DNA of 64,000 bases from positions 1 to 64,000 of the forward strand of contig JADGJC010000030.1 of NCBI GenBank assembly GCA_027596075.1. Direction: 5' to 3'. Numbering within the stretch: position 1 is the first letter of the stretch; every line of letters starts with the position of its first letter. Positions 1 through 10,099 of the stretch are shown piece by piece. The stretch comes from Rhizophlyctis rosea (lineage: Eukaryota > Chytridiomycota > Chytridiomycetes > Rhizophlyctidales > Rhizophlyctidaceae). Under the pieces are notes generated by a model. It was given only the letters and a program-made list of their open reading frames with translations. It did not search any database and was not told the origin of the DNA. The position numbers were made by a program, and so were the translations under genes.

Positions 1-585
1 TTTATAATTAGTTAGAGCCAAGTCGGTAGATGTGGATTCCATACGTTTGTTGCTTCTTTTTTCCATTACTTTCTGTTTGTGAGACTTTGTTTGTGTACTG
101 TCAATAAACCGTGAGACTTCTGAGTTGAGAAGCAATACTGTTGTGTGGACGGTGGTGGATCCATGATTGGTGCATGTGTGTTTTGCGTGGCATGCGATTT
201 TGACATGTTCATCCTGTTTTCGAATGTTCATGCTGTGATACAAGAACTCCAATGTGCGCTTGGCAAGGCTTTAAAGAGTGATGTGTGGCTTTGAATTAGC
301 ATCATCCCATAAGATTCTTGGGAGGAAACTTGTCCGTCATTCCTGACCGCCCGCCCAATCGCATGAGCCAGAACTATGCCTGAATAGGGTAAAGCCGGAG
401 GAAACTCTGGTGAAGGCTCGTAGCAATTCTGACGTGCAAATCGAAACGCGTTTGAGATAGATCAACAACGCCAAAGAGCGGTAATGAGGAAGCGCGTGTT
501 ATAATACATTGAATAACGGGAAGTGGAGACAGTAAGCATCGCAAGTTGTGAGTGAAAATGGAAGATACTCTGACTACTATGGCTA
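1..585. other. intergenic, no gene seen
   Basis: The stretch before the tRNA-like sequence holds no reading frame with recognisable protein character. The few open frames of under 100 codons have random-looking composition and no splice-consistent extension. No repeat or RNA gene was recognised. Confidence 0.5.
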
Positions 586-663
586 GGAGCACTCGACGGA
601 TTCGAACCATCCAGAGGTCTATCATGGGTGTACGAAACAACGCGCCAACTGAACATGAAGTAA
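586..663 (-). tRNA. tRNA-like sequence, probably degenerate
   Basis: On the minus strand there is a perfect Pol III B box (GGTTCGAATCC, 608..598) inside a five-pair T-stem, and a fair A-box match (TTCAGTTGG within 656..645) at about the right distance upstream. The rest does not fold well: the 3' acceptor bases have no complementary 5' partner, and the anticodon stem pairs only partly whichever anticodon is chosen (a CAT or CGT loop can be drawn). This could be a tRNA pseudogene, an intron-containing tRNA that I failed to fold, or a tRNA-derived repeat fragment. A covariance-model scan would decide. Confidence 0.35.
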
Positions 664-759
664 CGACCAAGGAACCCTCGCCGGCTAATCATTGACGACA
701 CTCTATCACATTCAAGAAGTCGCGGACGTGCGCATGATATATGTGTAGAAATATTCTAA

Positions 760-1178
760 GGCTACTTTTACCCGGGGAGCTGGTCGTAAAGTTGAGCCTC
801 ACCGACCCGACTAGAGCCACAAAAATGACTTTATCCCGGAGGTGGTCGGAGTAATGTTACACCGACTAGGGGCTTGAAATGCTGTATTTTGGTGGCTTGT
901 TCGCTAAATTTAGCGAAAGCTCCATCTCAGTCGGTACTACCAAGACTTGCCAAATGGAGGGGGTGTCTGGCAGCACAAGGTGTCACGGATCTGCTCATTC
1001 CAGATCCCACCTGACTCATGAGTACTATGATCTCATCAATGATTGATAGGATTTACATAATCGGATACAGCTCGCCCCGGTAGAGACATGTCAGTTGGAA
1101 CTCTTGGATGTTACACACATGGTTACACTCACAAGCCTGGTTGAGCCCCTCCGACCCGTCGCCCCGCTAAAAGTAGCC
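760..1178. mobile_element. MITE-like element with TAA target duplication
   Basis: A 419-base non-coding segment is bounded by inverted repeats. The first 11 bases (GGCTACTTTTA) are identical at both ends, and about 21 of the first 27 match. It is flanked on both sides by the trinucleotide TAA (757-759 and 1179-1181). A 3-base TAA/TTA duplication and a terminus starting GG are typical of PIF/Harbinger-type elements. There is no transposase frame, so it would be non-autonomous. An imperfect internal direct repeat (CCCGG..GTGGTCG..CACCGAC) occurs near 771-815 and 835-875. No second copy was seen in this window, so family status rests on the ends alone. Confidence 0.6.
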
Positions 1179-1489
1179 TAAATCACTTTGGGCCAAGAAG
1201 TTGATCATGCACGCCATGGGACGCGTGGACCAAGCCTCATCGAGGCCCCAGGGCTGTTTGGGGTTTGGTGTGTGCTTGGAGCGGTGGGATGGCAACTTCT
1301 CCCAAGACTTCTCTTTTCGAGCGCAAGGTACCTGTCTCCCCATATCGAAAAAGTAAGTGGAAACTTCATTTGCTGGGACTTCGTGCTCAAAGCGACGGTC
1401 GAACGAAGCCGGTTTAAAAATGTCACTGCGGGACTGTATTGAAGATCATTTCCCTTTCAGGCACACTTCTCCAACCTGGTATACTTGGT

Positions 1490-2437
1490 ATGCGGCTGCT
1501 CCAAATGTTACATCTACCTCCGGAGTTGATTCACGCCATAATGGGGCAACTTGATCATGAGGCTGCCTTTCGAATCGGCGTCTTCCTTGCCGTTGGCCAT
1601 GGCTATCCATACTTACGCGATGATATGATACCCCTCCTTGCCCACGCGGGAATGAACGATGCGTCAAGGAGAGGGCAGATACAATTACTAGATTGGTGGA
1701 AGCAATGGATGGAACGGAACCCCAAGCAATCCATTGAGTATACCAATGCTATGGATTTGGCATCGGCAATGGGACATGTGGCGGTCTTGAGTTGGTGGAA
1801 GGATAGTGGAATGCTACTGAGGTAAGCTGTGGTAGGCAGCCTTAGCATGTATTCGTTGCCTTACCCCCACTTCAGGTACTCTTACCGAGCTTTGAAAGAG
1901 GCCAGTTTGAAGGGACATGTTGGTGTACTGAACTGGTGGAAAGCAAGTGGCTTGACGATGAGGGTAGAGATGGTCCATCCAGGCAACCGCCCTCAATCTC
2001 GAGGGCTATTCTTCTGTCAACCACTATGGGTCGTATCGCCAACCGTGATGGATGAAGCTAGTAAGAAGGGCGATGTTGCGGTGCTCGAGTGGTGGCGGAC
2101 AAGTGGACTTGATCTCAGCTATACCACGGACTCTATTGATGGTGCAAGCAAGGAAGGGCACATCAATGTTTTGGAGTGGTGGAGATCAAGTGGGTTGGAG
2201 CTGCGGTAAGCCAATGAGAATATGGGTCAGCAGCGTGAGCACAGACTCAAATATGTTGCCAGGTACACGAAATTGGCTATGGACGAAGCTTGTGCTGCGG
2301 GACGCATTGATGTCTTGGATTGGTGGAAAGCAAGTAACTTGCAAATGAAAATCTCCACAGTTGAATTGTATGAAGCTAAACTGCAGGGACGCCATGACGT
2401 TGTGAAATGGTGGGAGGCCAGCGGAATTGAGCAATGA
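1490..2437 (+). CDS. Trp-Trp ankyrin-like repeat protein
   Basis: The protein has about 278 residues in three visible exons: 1490-1821, 1876-2205 and 2263-2437. After a short F-box-like start (LPPELIHAIM) it has seven tandem units of about 31 residues. Each ends in a core such as VLEWWRSSGLELR followed by Y..A.DEAS..GH. This is an ankyrin-like helical repeat with an invariant Trp-Trp pair; such repeats serve protein binding, and no enzymatic motif is visible. The first and last introns sit at the same place in the repeat (Arg|Tyr, splitting the Arg codon AG|G or CG|G), so exon ends coincide with repeat ends. The upstream ATG at 1439 lies before a possible acceptor (TTTCAG, 1455-1460), so I chose the Met at 1490 just before LPPEL. 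Between repeats 3 and 4 the frame reads through about 23 extra codons beginning GTAGAG. The specific partner is unknown. Confidence 0.7.
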
Positions 2438-2983
2438 ATGAAGTGGGTCAGATTGCAGTAGGGAGACAACTGCTGTGAGATAGCATGAAGATAGGATATG
2501 TAGTAAGTCTGTTGAAGATGGTCAGCAAAATCAGGGAGAGGAGTAGAAGGAAGTCAAACCTACATTAGTTGGAAATGTCAATTGATTAGGTACAATATGT
2601 GGGAGTGCGGGAATGTAATCTACTCCTGCGGCTCACATGGGAGGGCCAATGTTCAAAATACCGTTTTTGCGTTGCCGTTTGGTGCAGTGGTTGGATGCTA
2701 AGTCGGGCTGGCCCTGATGCCCGTTTATGTTTCATACTCGACAATAGCGGAAGATGCGATTGAAAGTGTTATCACTTAGAATCCACATTCCGACCAATGA
2801 CAGGCAGACTAGCTTCCTTGCGGTGTGCATTCATCAAACACCTTCCTCATAGTATGACGAGCACAATCGATTGCATATTCTATAGCACATACTCCTTTTG
2901 TACAAAAAGATGCTCAAAGCGAAAAAAAAAAAAAAACACAAAAAACATACTACACTTGAGCCCTTTCCAGGACATACACCAGA
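2438..2983. other. intergenic, convergent 3' regions
   Basis: This lies between the stop of the Trp-Trp repeat gene and the stop of SNX4, which face each other. It holds a run of 14 adenines near 2924-2938 and no frame with protein character. It is probably 3' UTR of both genes. Confidence 0.5.
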
Positions 2984-5042
2984 CTATGCCACCTCCTGTT
3001 CCTGTCGCAGTGACACATCCTCATTCTTCTCTTCCAAACTGATCTTCTCGAGAATGGGTAGGACCTCCTCCCACGCTTTGAGACTCTGTCATGCTCGTTA
3101 GTACCTCGCCCATTCATGGTTGAATTGCATATTCGGCACTCACCTTTTCATGGAACTCCAATTGTGAATCGGCGTAATCCCTCAAGAAAGTTTTGAAATC
3201 CGCCACCTTGACCGTCTGGAAAAAGTCAATCTCCTTTGCGACCTCATTCGAGAACGCTATTGAGACTTCCTTGCTTTGGTCCACAGCGTCGTTGAGCTGT
3301 TGCGCGAAAGAAGAATCAATGCCACGCTTGAAGCCAGCCGCACAGTTGACGAACTTCCTCTACCTCGCTGATCTTGGTCTCCAATTTCTCCAGCTTTGCC
3401 TGCCTCGCCTTCTCCTGGTCCACTTGGCGAAATTCATTGTATTTGTCCTTGATGAAGGACCCTATGCTGCCGCCGCTCCGTCCCACCATCGTCCGCTCAC
3501 GGTCCGCGATATGACTTTGCAAGTAGGCTGAGAGCTCTTCGTGATCTACCTGTTTCTGGTCTCGCGTTTTCAGGACTTCCTAGAGTGTGAGTTGCCCTCG
3601 TCAGAATCTAATAGATACCGATAATGACGACCACATGATGCAAACCTTTACGGACTGACAGTAGGCTACATACTCCCGCAAGCTGTTGACGTAATCAGTC
3701 TCTTCCCGTTGAGTCTGGCAAAGCTGTGAATCCATTTGCTCTCAATAAGAAAGACAAGTTTCCTTGTCATGAAGGATACCTTGTCATGAAGGAACGAAGT
3801 CACGTCACGAATGGTGGATGAGAAGTCATTTAGTGGGCCAGTGATTTGAGTCTCCATCGTCGCTAGAGTCGACATGGAGTTCTCAAAGTCTGTCAAATCT
3901 TGTTCAAGGTCTTCAAATGTGGATACAAGTAATGTGTCAGTTCTGAGTAAGACGTTGGCCCCTAAATTGCGTTCGCAGTCTTCATACCCGTTTCATGTCG
4001 TAGCAGCTTGGTATGTAGCTTTTCCACAGCAATCAAATTCTCCTCGAATTTTGCAAGATTCTCCTTGTACTCCATAAACCGATCATCTGGCTTCTTGACT
4101 TTGGCGAATGCATTGATGAAGGCGTCACTCAGGTTGTCAAAGACTCCTTCTTTGGCCTTCGGCGCAGGTTCCACGTGATGCTGAATATCCCATTGCCAAC
4201 GGTAAGCTTGAGAATTCAATGGGTCACGTGTTGCATGTAGTAAACGTACCAGATCTGTCGGTTCCAAGAACTTTTTCAAAGAAGCGCTTCGCTGTACTGT
4301 AGGATGTCGGGCAACTCGCTCAAGATATGTCTGCAATGATAGTCGGCGCTTTTCAATGAATTCCGGGCTGAATCGGTCTCCAGTGATATACTCTAAAGAT
4401 AATCGTCGGTACAGGTGCACATTGCGGCCGATGTGAAACCCCGGTCCCTGAGAGTTGGGGTCAACACACTTACCCATGCGGTGCTTTCCAGGTAGTGGGG
4501 GGAGAATGCACGCCGGATACTCTTCCGAGAGCGTGCGATGCAGCCAAACAAAATCCTGGAATCGTCGTCGCGTAGACACTTCCGGTGCAGAAAAGGTTTC
4601 AATTATGGTCTATTGGTTCATCATTGATAAGCGAAAATTTCGGTGTATGTGCTGGCTAGGTGGTACCTTTGTGATGACCATGTACGTTACAAAGGCCCCT
4701 GACCCTTCTCCATGCTTCTCTGGATCAGTTACAGTCACTCTCATAGCGTCATTTGACTGAAGTGCAAATGTGGTAAGGGTTGCATCGGGAAACGCGGGGG
4801 CACGACTGGACGATGGCAGGTGCGCTTCGGGGATCGTGTACTCGGTGGGGGACTGTGTTGAGAACTAAGCGGCCTTGTCAGCGCCTGCTTTCAGGGATAT
4901 ATTTCTCGTCATAGCTTTGCTCTGCCGCACACCGCCTGGTGTCCAGAAGTTGGGACCGTCAAAAGACACTTACAAGGCTGGTGGTCTGAGCAAGGGGATT
5001 GCTGGACTCCCAAGTGTCGTCGTTTATGGATACTTCTTCCAT
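2984..5042 (-). CDS. SNX4: sorting nexin-4 / Atg24 (PX-BAR)
   Basis: SNX4 is a PX-BAR sorting nexin that recycles cargo from endosomes to the Golgi and acts in selective autophagy, binding PtdIns3P through its PX domain. Exons by frame continuity begin 5042-4974, 4864-4667, 4609-4474 and 4392 onward, and continue to the stop at 2984. A short acidic N-terminus leads into the PX domain: VTDPEKHGEGSGAFVTYMVI, then STRRRFQDFVWLHRTL, LPPLPGKHRM and EYITGDRFSPEFIEKRR, which carry the expected Arg and Lys lipid-binding residues. BAR segments follow, including VFDNLSDAFINAFAKV, DDRFMEYKENL, EVLKTRDQKQVDHEEL, GSIGSFIKDKYNEFR and IDFFQTVKVADFKTFLRDYA, matching the SNX4 family along its length. The gene appears intact. 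The start at 5042 opens exon 1, 309 bases from the divergent DSD1 start. Confidence 0.92.
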
Positions 5043-5351
5043 CGTGACCGATGCTGCTCGTGAAGTCCTACGCGCGCCAACGCTGAGTTGAGGGTTTACT
5101 TTCGGAAATTCAAGAACTACGAGTTTGGGACGATGTGCTGCAAGTTGGGTGTGGGAAAGAGGTGTCCCATTCCCACCAGGAAACTTGGCGCCCTCGCCGG
5201 CGGCCCCCACGCGTCATCCTGCAGCTGCATGTGCCGGGGGGGATCCGAATGTGGAATCCGCAGCCAGGGAATGCCTCATCCTTTCCCACCAAATTGTTCA
5301 ATCCAATCCCGTGCCCACTTCCGATAGTGACTAGCTGCAACACGGCAACAT
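5043..5351. promoter_or_regulatory. SNX4/DSD1 divergent intergenic region
   Basis: These 309 bases separate the start codons of two divergent genes and so must hold both core promoters. The sequence is GC-rich in its middle (around 5180-5260) and no TATA box or named factor site was recognised. The promoter role is inferred from position. Confidence 0.4.
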
Positions 5352-6623
5352 ATGGCAGACGTCGACGAAGCTCACGCGCGCAAGCAGGCGCTCCACCCCT
5401 TCCTATCCTCCTACATCGGCAAACACCGCTCAACCCTGCCCACTCCTTCCGTTTGCGTGTCCCTTCCAACCATCCAACGAAACTGCGACATATTCCTTAA
5501 ATCTCTCGAAGGAACCAACTTCGACTTCAGAGCCCATGTCAAAACGCACAAAACCCCTGAAGTCACTAAGCTGATGCTTGGAGGAAGATACCGTTCTGTT
5601 ATCACCAGCACTGTACGAGAGATCCGGGGTCTTAGGCCGTTGATAGACGATGGCGCTGTTACTGACGTCCTCTTTGGTCTACCTCCCGCTGTGTCATATA
5701 TTCCCGTCCTTTCCTCCTTGTCATCCCAAATTCCCAACCTTCGTCTTTTGGTTGATCATCCTTCTCAGCTCTCCTCCCTGAACTCCCATCCGCCTGCCAG
5801 TGGCAAGCCTTGGTCCGTCTTTGTCAAGCTCGACGGAGGTTACCACAGAGCAGGTGTGGAACCCACGTCAGGGGCCTTACAAGAACTCCTCATAGCGGCA
5901 CTGGGATCCACAAATATCTCCATCTATGGTTTCTACGTGCATGCCGGCGACTCCTACTCCTCCAAATCCGAAACTGATTCCGTTGCATATCTGCAACAGG
6001 AACTGAAGACGGTTGTGGATGCAGTGAACGTGCTTCGGACTTTGGACATCCCAGTCGAACCGGATACGTTCCAAAAGCTCGTCCTGTCAATAGGTGCAAC
6101 CCCTACCGCACACGTTGCGGCCCACCTGAAACATGATCCCGTCATCCTACCCAAAAATTGCGAGCTTGAGTTTCACGCAGGGAACTTTCCTTTCAACGAC
6201 TTGCAACAACTGGCAACTGGTGTTGTCCCGCCACCTCCTCAGAAGGGTGGAAGTTCCTTGGCATGCACTGTGAATGTGGAAGTGCTGTCAATCTACCCTA
6301 CCAGGAATGAGGCATTGGTCAACGCTGGGGTACTGGCACTTGGTCGGGAGCCCGGGCAGTTTCCAGGTTTTGCGAGGGTGAGGGGCAAGGAGAATTGGAT
6401 CGTGGGGCAGGTCTCGCAGGAACATGGAATTATGCGAATGGTGACGGATGGTCACGATAGTACAGAGTCAGATAGAGTAGAAGACACCTTTGCAATAGGA
6501 GACAAATTAGTCCTAGATGTACAGCATTCTTGTGTGGCGGCTGCGGGCCACGATTGGTACTTTGTTTTGGATGACGATGAAGTAGTCGTAGATGTTTGGT
6601 ACCCTTGGAGAAGTTGGATGTAA
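5352..6623 (+). CDS. DSD1: D-serine dehydratase (Dsd1-like)
   Basis: This intronless gene encodes 423 residues, close to the usual length of eukaryotic D-serine dehydratase. That enzyme is PLP- and zinc-dependent, has the alanine-racemase-type barrel fold, and converts D-serine to pyruvate and ammonia. The PLP lysine region reads FRAHVKTHKTPE (residues about 60-71). The barrel carries VFVKLDGGYHRAGVEP, YGFYVHAGDSY and LSIGATPTAH. The C-terminal domain has the motif QEHGIMR, the metal-binding VQHSCVAAAGHDWYFV (His and Cys two residues apart) and the family ending VVDVWYPWRSW. The close relative D-threonine aldolase is the alternative, but this tail and the His-x-Cys site fit Dsd1 better. It was probably acquired long ago in fungi; nothing suggests recent transfer. 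Confidence 0.88.
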   Translation: MADVDEAHARKQALHPFLSSYIGKHRSTLPTPSVCVSLPTIQRNCDIFLKSLEGTNFDFRAHVKTHKTPEVTKLMLGGRYRSVITSTVREIRGLRPLIDDGAVTDVLFGLPPAVSYIPVLSSLSSQIPNLRLLVDHPSQLSSLNSHPPASGKPWSVFVKLDGGYHRAGVEPTSGALQELLIAALGSTNISIYGFYVHAGDSYSSKSETDSVAYLQQELKTVVDAVNVLRTLDIPVEPDTFQKLVLSIGATPTAHVAAHLKHDPVILPKNCELEFHAGNFPFNDLQQLATGVVPPPPQKGGSSLACTVNVEVLSIYPTRNEALVNAGVLALGREPGQFPGFARVRGKENWIVGQVSQEHGIMRMVTDGHDSTESDRVEDTFAIGDKLVLDVQHSCVAAAGHDWYFVLDDDEVVVDVWYPWRSWM

Positions 6624-6635
6624 TGTTGGACCGAC

Positions 6636-6661
6636 AAGACTGTGTGTTCAAATCACGTAGG
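6636..6661 (+). repeat. 26-base inverted repeat, left arm
   Basis: The segment starting AAGACTGTGTGTTCAAATCA is identical over 26 bases to the reverse complement of 7291-7316, and similarity extends a few bases further on each side with single-base gaps. It begins 13 bases after the DSD1 stop codon. The core GTGTTCAAATC resembles a tRNA T-arm or Pol III B box, but no cloverleaf can be drawn upstream. Confidence 0.8.
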
Positions 6662-7290
6662 GCCAGTGGGAGGACCTATGCCGTCATTTCCACAGCACGC
6701 ACCTTATTGATCACATTCTACGAACTGATATTATGCCACCATGACAAACGCTAACTCAACACGACATGAACAACCACTTGTACATGATTATGACGAGAGG
6801 GCTCTTAGACTTTATGCAAGCTGCTCAACAGGTCGCTCCCACAAGATGACGCTCGCGCTCGCGCGCTGAGGAGGCTTTATGTTCAAATTTCTCCTTCAAC
6901 TTGCACTACTAGCACATACACAATGTCTCACATATGAATTGTGACATAGTAACTGCCTGCAACAAACAACACGACAGGCACAAAATAATGTGAACATGTC
7001 TAAATCTATGTATCACCCAACTTGATACCAGTAGATATGAACAACAAGTTCTGCATGACTGCAACTGAGCAACTTATGAAAGCTGCGCACGCAGTCGACA
7101 CGAAAATATATGAATAACGCTTCTGACGCGCGGGACCTCCCTCCATCAGGATTGCACGCGTCATCCGCTTGAGAATCGCTTGCCCTTCCACGTCAAAAAT
7201 ACAAAATATACCAAAATGTTACACCAAGCAAAAGTGCACAAAGATTGACCTCAAAACCACACAAAAAACTGGAAACAAAAAGGAGTGAGG

Positions 7291-7316
7291 CCTACGTGAT
7301 TTGAACACACAGTCTT
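7291..7316 (-). repeat. 26-base inverted repeat, right arm
   Basis: Perfect reverse-complement partner of 6636-6661, separated from it by 629 bases. On this strand it is followed by GGCCTCACTCC and then a TTTTTG run, which could act as a Pol III stop. No acceptor-stem partner was found upstream. Confidence 0.8.
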
Positions 7317-7337
7317 CGTCACCACCTTCAAGGCAAT

Positions 7338-7425
7338 TCATTTCACGGCTAAATGGGGGTTGGAATGTATTCAATTCACGGCAGCGTGACCCTCGGGGCT
7401 GATTCCATTGAGTTCAATTCACGGT
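7338..7425. repeat. short direct repeats (TTCAATTCACGG-like)
   Basis: Three near-identical blocks, ATTTCACGG (about 7339), TTCAATTCACGG (about 7370) and TTCAATTCACGG (about 7414), are spaced 30-45 bases apart, and a weaker fourth (TTCAAACCACGG) lies near 7446. They do not form a clean tandem array. They could be repeated protein-binding sites or remnants of a duplication. Confidence 0.45.
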
Positions 7426-8007
7426 GGTTGGTGGGTCCAGACCATTCAAACCACGGAGGAGGCCCGCTTCGAGATTGGTTGGTTGCGTGCCAATGGTGCC
7501 ATAGAAACGGACCAAGTGGGACGGGCCAAAAAAATACTTGCCCAACTTGCTCAGACGGCAGCAAGGCAAGTATACAGATAGGCGGGGTTGGGGGTGACTG
7601 GATTGGTCAATGGATTGGCGGTATTGGAGGACGCTAGTGTTCATTTCTTTACATCAGTGGGGTAAGCCACAGGGCACGAGAACGAATGGTGGAGGGAGCA
7701 TGAGACTGATAATGATTGACACCGGCAATGGAGAGCATCCAGCCTGATGGAGAAGATGACAAAGCGAAACAATATTTTCAACGATGCTTATCGATTGGGC
7801 TTGACCAACGGCAGAAAGTTGTCATATCACTGCTGGTACTGACCAGAAGCCCCGGAATTGGTGTATTGTGCTTATCAGCTTATCATAATCCATATGTAAG
7901 TAGCCAAACCCACTATAAACAACGCGCGGGTAACAGGCTGGGAGTCGTACCATGGGCATTACTCCGCCGAGTAGCTTGCTTATAGAGCAGAAAGGTTGTA
8001 TTAGACA

Positions 8008-10099
8008 TCAAACTCCAGGCCGTGCATCCACCACGTCAATGACTGCACGCAGACGCCTCAAGAGCGATGTCGGATTGTACGGAAAGACTCTCCGATCCCA
8101 CGCTGAAGAGATCACCTCTGCTAATTTAACCCAGACCTGCAGCACGAGGAGTTGAAGACCACCAGAATCACCATCGTCTCCCGTTATTCCGAATTCTTCG
8201 TCCAAATCTGTGCACGTAAATTTGAAAGTCTCGACATCAGCCCGCACACACTTCAAGTATGTTATGAAGTACGCCAAAAAGGATGTTTCACTGGACGAGA
8301 GAAAATCCAGCAGCACTGAGTAGTCGTAACCTGTTATATGGAGAAGGCGGATGAAGTTTCGGTGCGGGTTACAGCACTGCAATGCTACTATGGTATTGGG
8401 CAAGCTGTGGGTATGTGATAAGCCGTCACGATCAAAAGATGAACATTGAGCAATGCATACCTAGTTTCAATATCAGAGGCATGGTTGCTGATTGTCAACA
8501 GCGAGTAAAAGACATCAATGAGCTGACTGTCATTATCACCAAAAAGTTCAACTAAGTAGCGGTCGATGCTGTGGTCCCTTAGGATTGCTGAGAACAGGGT
8601 AAATCCAGTGATCTCTCTGTGCCACCTCAAAGAGATCGAAGTCCATACCACTGAGGAGTACATCATATGATGCAAGTGCGGACACGATTTGACCACGATC
8701 TGTCTGTTCGCGCACATTTGTGACGTCGACGCAGCCAAACTTGAGCCCCTCCAGCAGTATTTGCACGGTCGTCTTAATCATTTCTACCGAAAAATCTCGG
8801 TCCATGTTGGCAAATTCAGTATAATCAGTCGCCTTCGTTTCCGCTAGCCACCAGTTCGCAGAGTCGGAGCACTGTGACAGCTTTGACACAAATGGCCCCA
8901 AGTGTTGTAGTAACCGGAGCATCTGTAAGAAGGAGAAAAAACTTGTTGATAATGCCTCCGTGAGCAAGTTACCCAAAATGATTTTACCAATTCCGGTTCA
9001 TCAATCATTGACATTCTCCACAACAGTTCCATTGCCTTCCGCAAGACAGCAGGACTTTGCTGGACCAAACTCTCGGCGACCTTGGAGAGCGTCATCAACA
9101 TTGCACAAATTGCGCTCAACGGCACAATGCGAGGGGCAGGAGACTCACGGTATCCAAAGTGCTGACGACGGATTGAGTCAGAATTTCAGCAGGCGTTGAC
9201 GATGCGGGAAAAGCTTCCATGTCGGATCGTTGCAACTTCGATATGTCATTCAGCAAGATCAGAAGAGCCGACGCGATTGACGAGTGTTCCGTCTGTGCGC
9301 ATCAATGAGTTGTGACATTTACGACGGTGGCTTCCCCGTCACCACCCACTCACATTGTACTGCAGCAGAACTGGCTGGAGAAGCTTCAAAAGGGCAGTGT
9401 CGTTAAGACTTTGCATCATTACCACTGTCAACTTCATGACATCAGAGTCTCCGAGCTGGTACTCTTCGTTCTCATCAGAAAAGGCAAGGGCTTCAACATA
9501 ACGCCGAAAGAGTTTGAAGGCCTGATGCAGCAAAAGCAGGGTATGGAAAACTCCATTCATCTGCCCACTGTTCCAGTGCTGGGGATTCGAATGCGACTGG
9601 AGGAAAGCAACAACAGACTTGACCAAATTTGGAATGGCCGCAAAGGCTACCTACATCGCATTGTTAGACTGTTTCCACTAATCTGGAAGCGGTGGTGGTA
9701 CCTTCGGTACGCAGAATGTCAGCGTCGTTTCCCACACACGACGCGACAAGAAAGCAACATGATCATCTGCTGCCCACAGAAGGCGTTGCTGAGTGCGAGT
9801 GTAGCGTGAGCAACGTCTCACGCTGTGATGCACACCAAATATTACCACTGCACGTCCACACGTTTGAGCAGACAAGACTTTATCAAGCTCCACCGTTTCC
9901 TTTCTGCAACTGTGGATCTCGCAAACGCGAAGTAAGTGGGTCAATCCGCACAGAATGTGCTCTGTGCTTCCTGGATCATAGTCGACGGAAACCTGCAAAC
10001 CACTACGACTGTTCATTCCCAAGCAGTCAGAGGTCAGTCATATACTGCTCGTACCAAATTAGAGAATGCTGCTTGCAAGTCCGCAGTTATATCATCCAT
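8008..10099 (-). CDS. LINS1: Protein Lines homologue
   Basis: Several exons on the minus strand give a protein of roughly 500-600 residues with the Lines family signature near its end: LLHITGYDYSVLLDFLSS, then SETSFLAYFITYLKCVR, and the C-terminal motif RRVFPYNPTSLLRRL. Upstream exons are helical and Leu-rich, as in the Lines N-terminal region (VAFLQSHSN, KLLQPVLLQYNVSGW, LRKAMELLWRMSMIDEPELV). The chosen start at 10099 (MDDITADLQAAFSNL) is the first Met that splices into the following exon at about 10020. In animals Lines is needed for patterning and neural function, and its biochemical role is unsettled, so none is claimed here. The gene diverges from RIC1 across about 350 bases. Confidence 0.78.

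Larger units (their letters stand above)
6624..8007. other. 1.4-kb intergenic region with repeats
   Basis: No supported gene lies here. It holds the two arms of a 26-base inverted repeat (6636 and 7291) and several near-copies of TTCAATTCACGG around 7338-7425. The stretch 6700-7260 is AT-rich and contains nothing else I recognise. An open frame at 7353-7637 has simple Gly/Trp-rich composition and no sign of selection. Confidence 0.5.

Noticed and set aside
374..701. Two overlapping minus-strand open frames
   Set aside because: Random composition, no domain, and they cross the tRNA-like sequence.
6600..6665. A tRNA gene ending at the left inverted-repeat arm
   Set aside because: The T-arm-like core is present, but no D-arm or acceptor partner exists upstream, where the DSD1 coding end lies.
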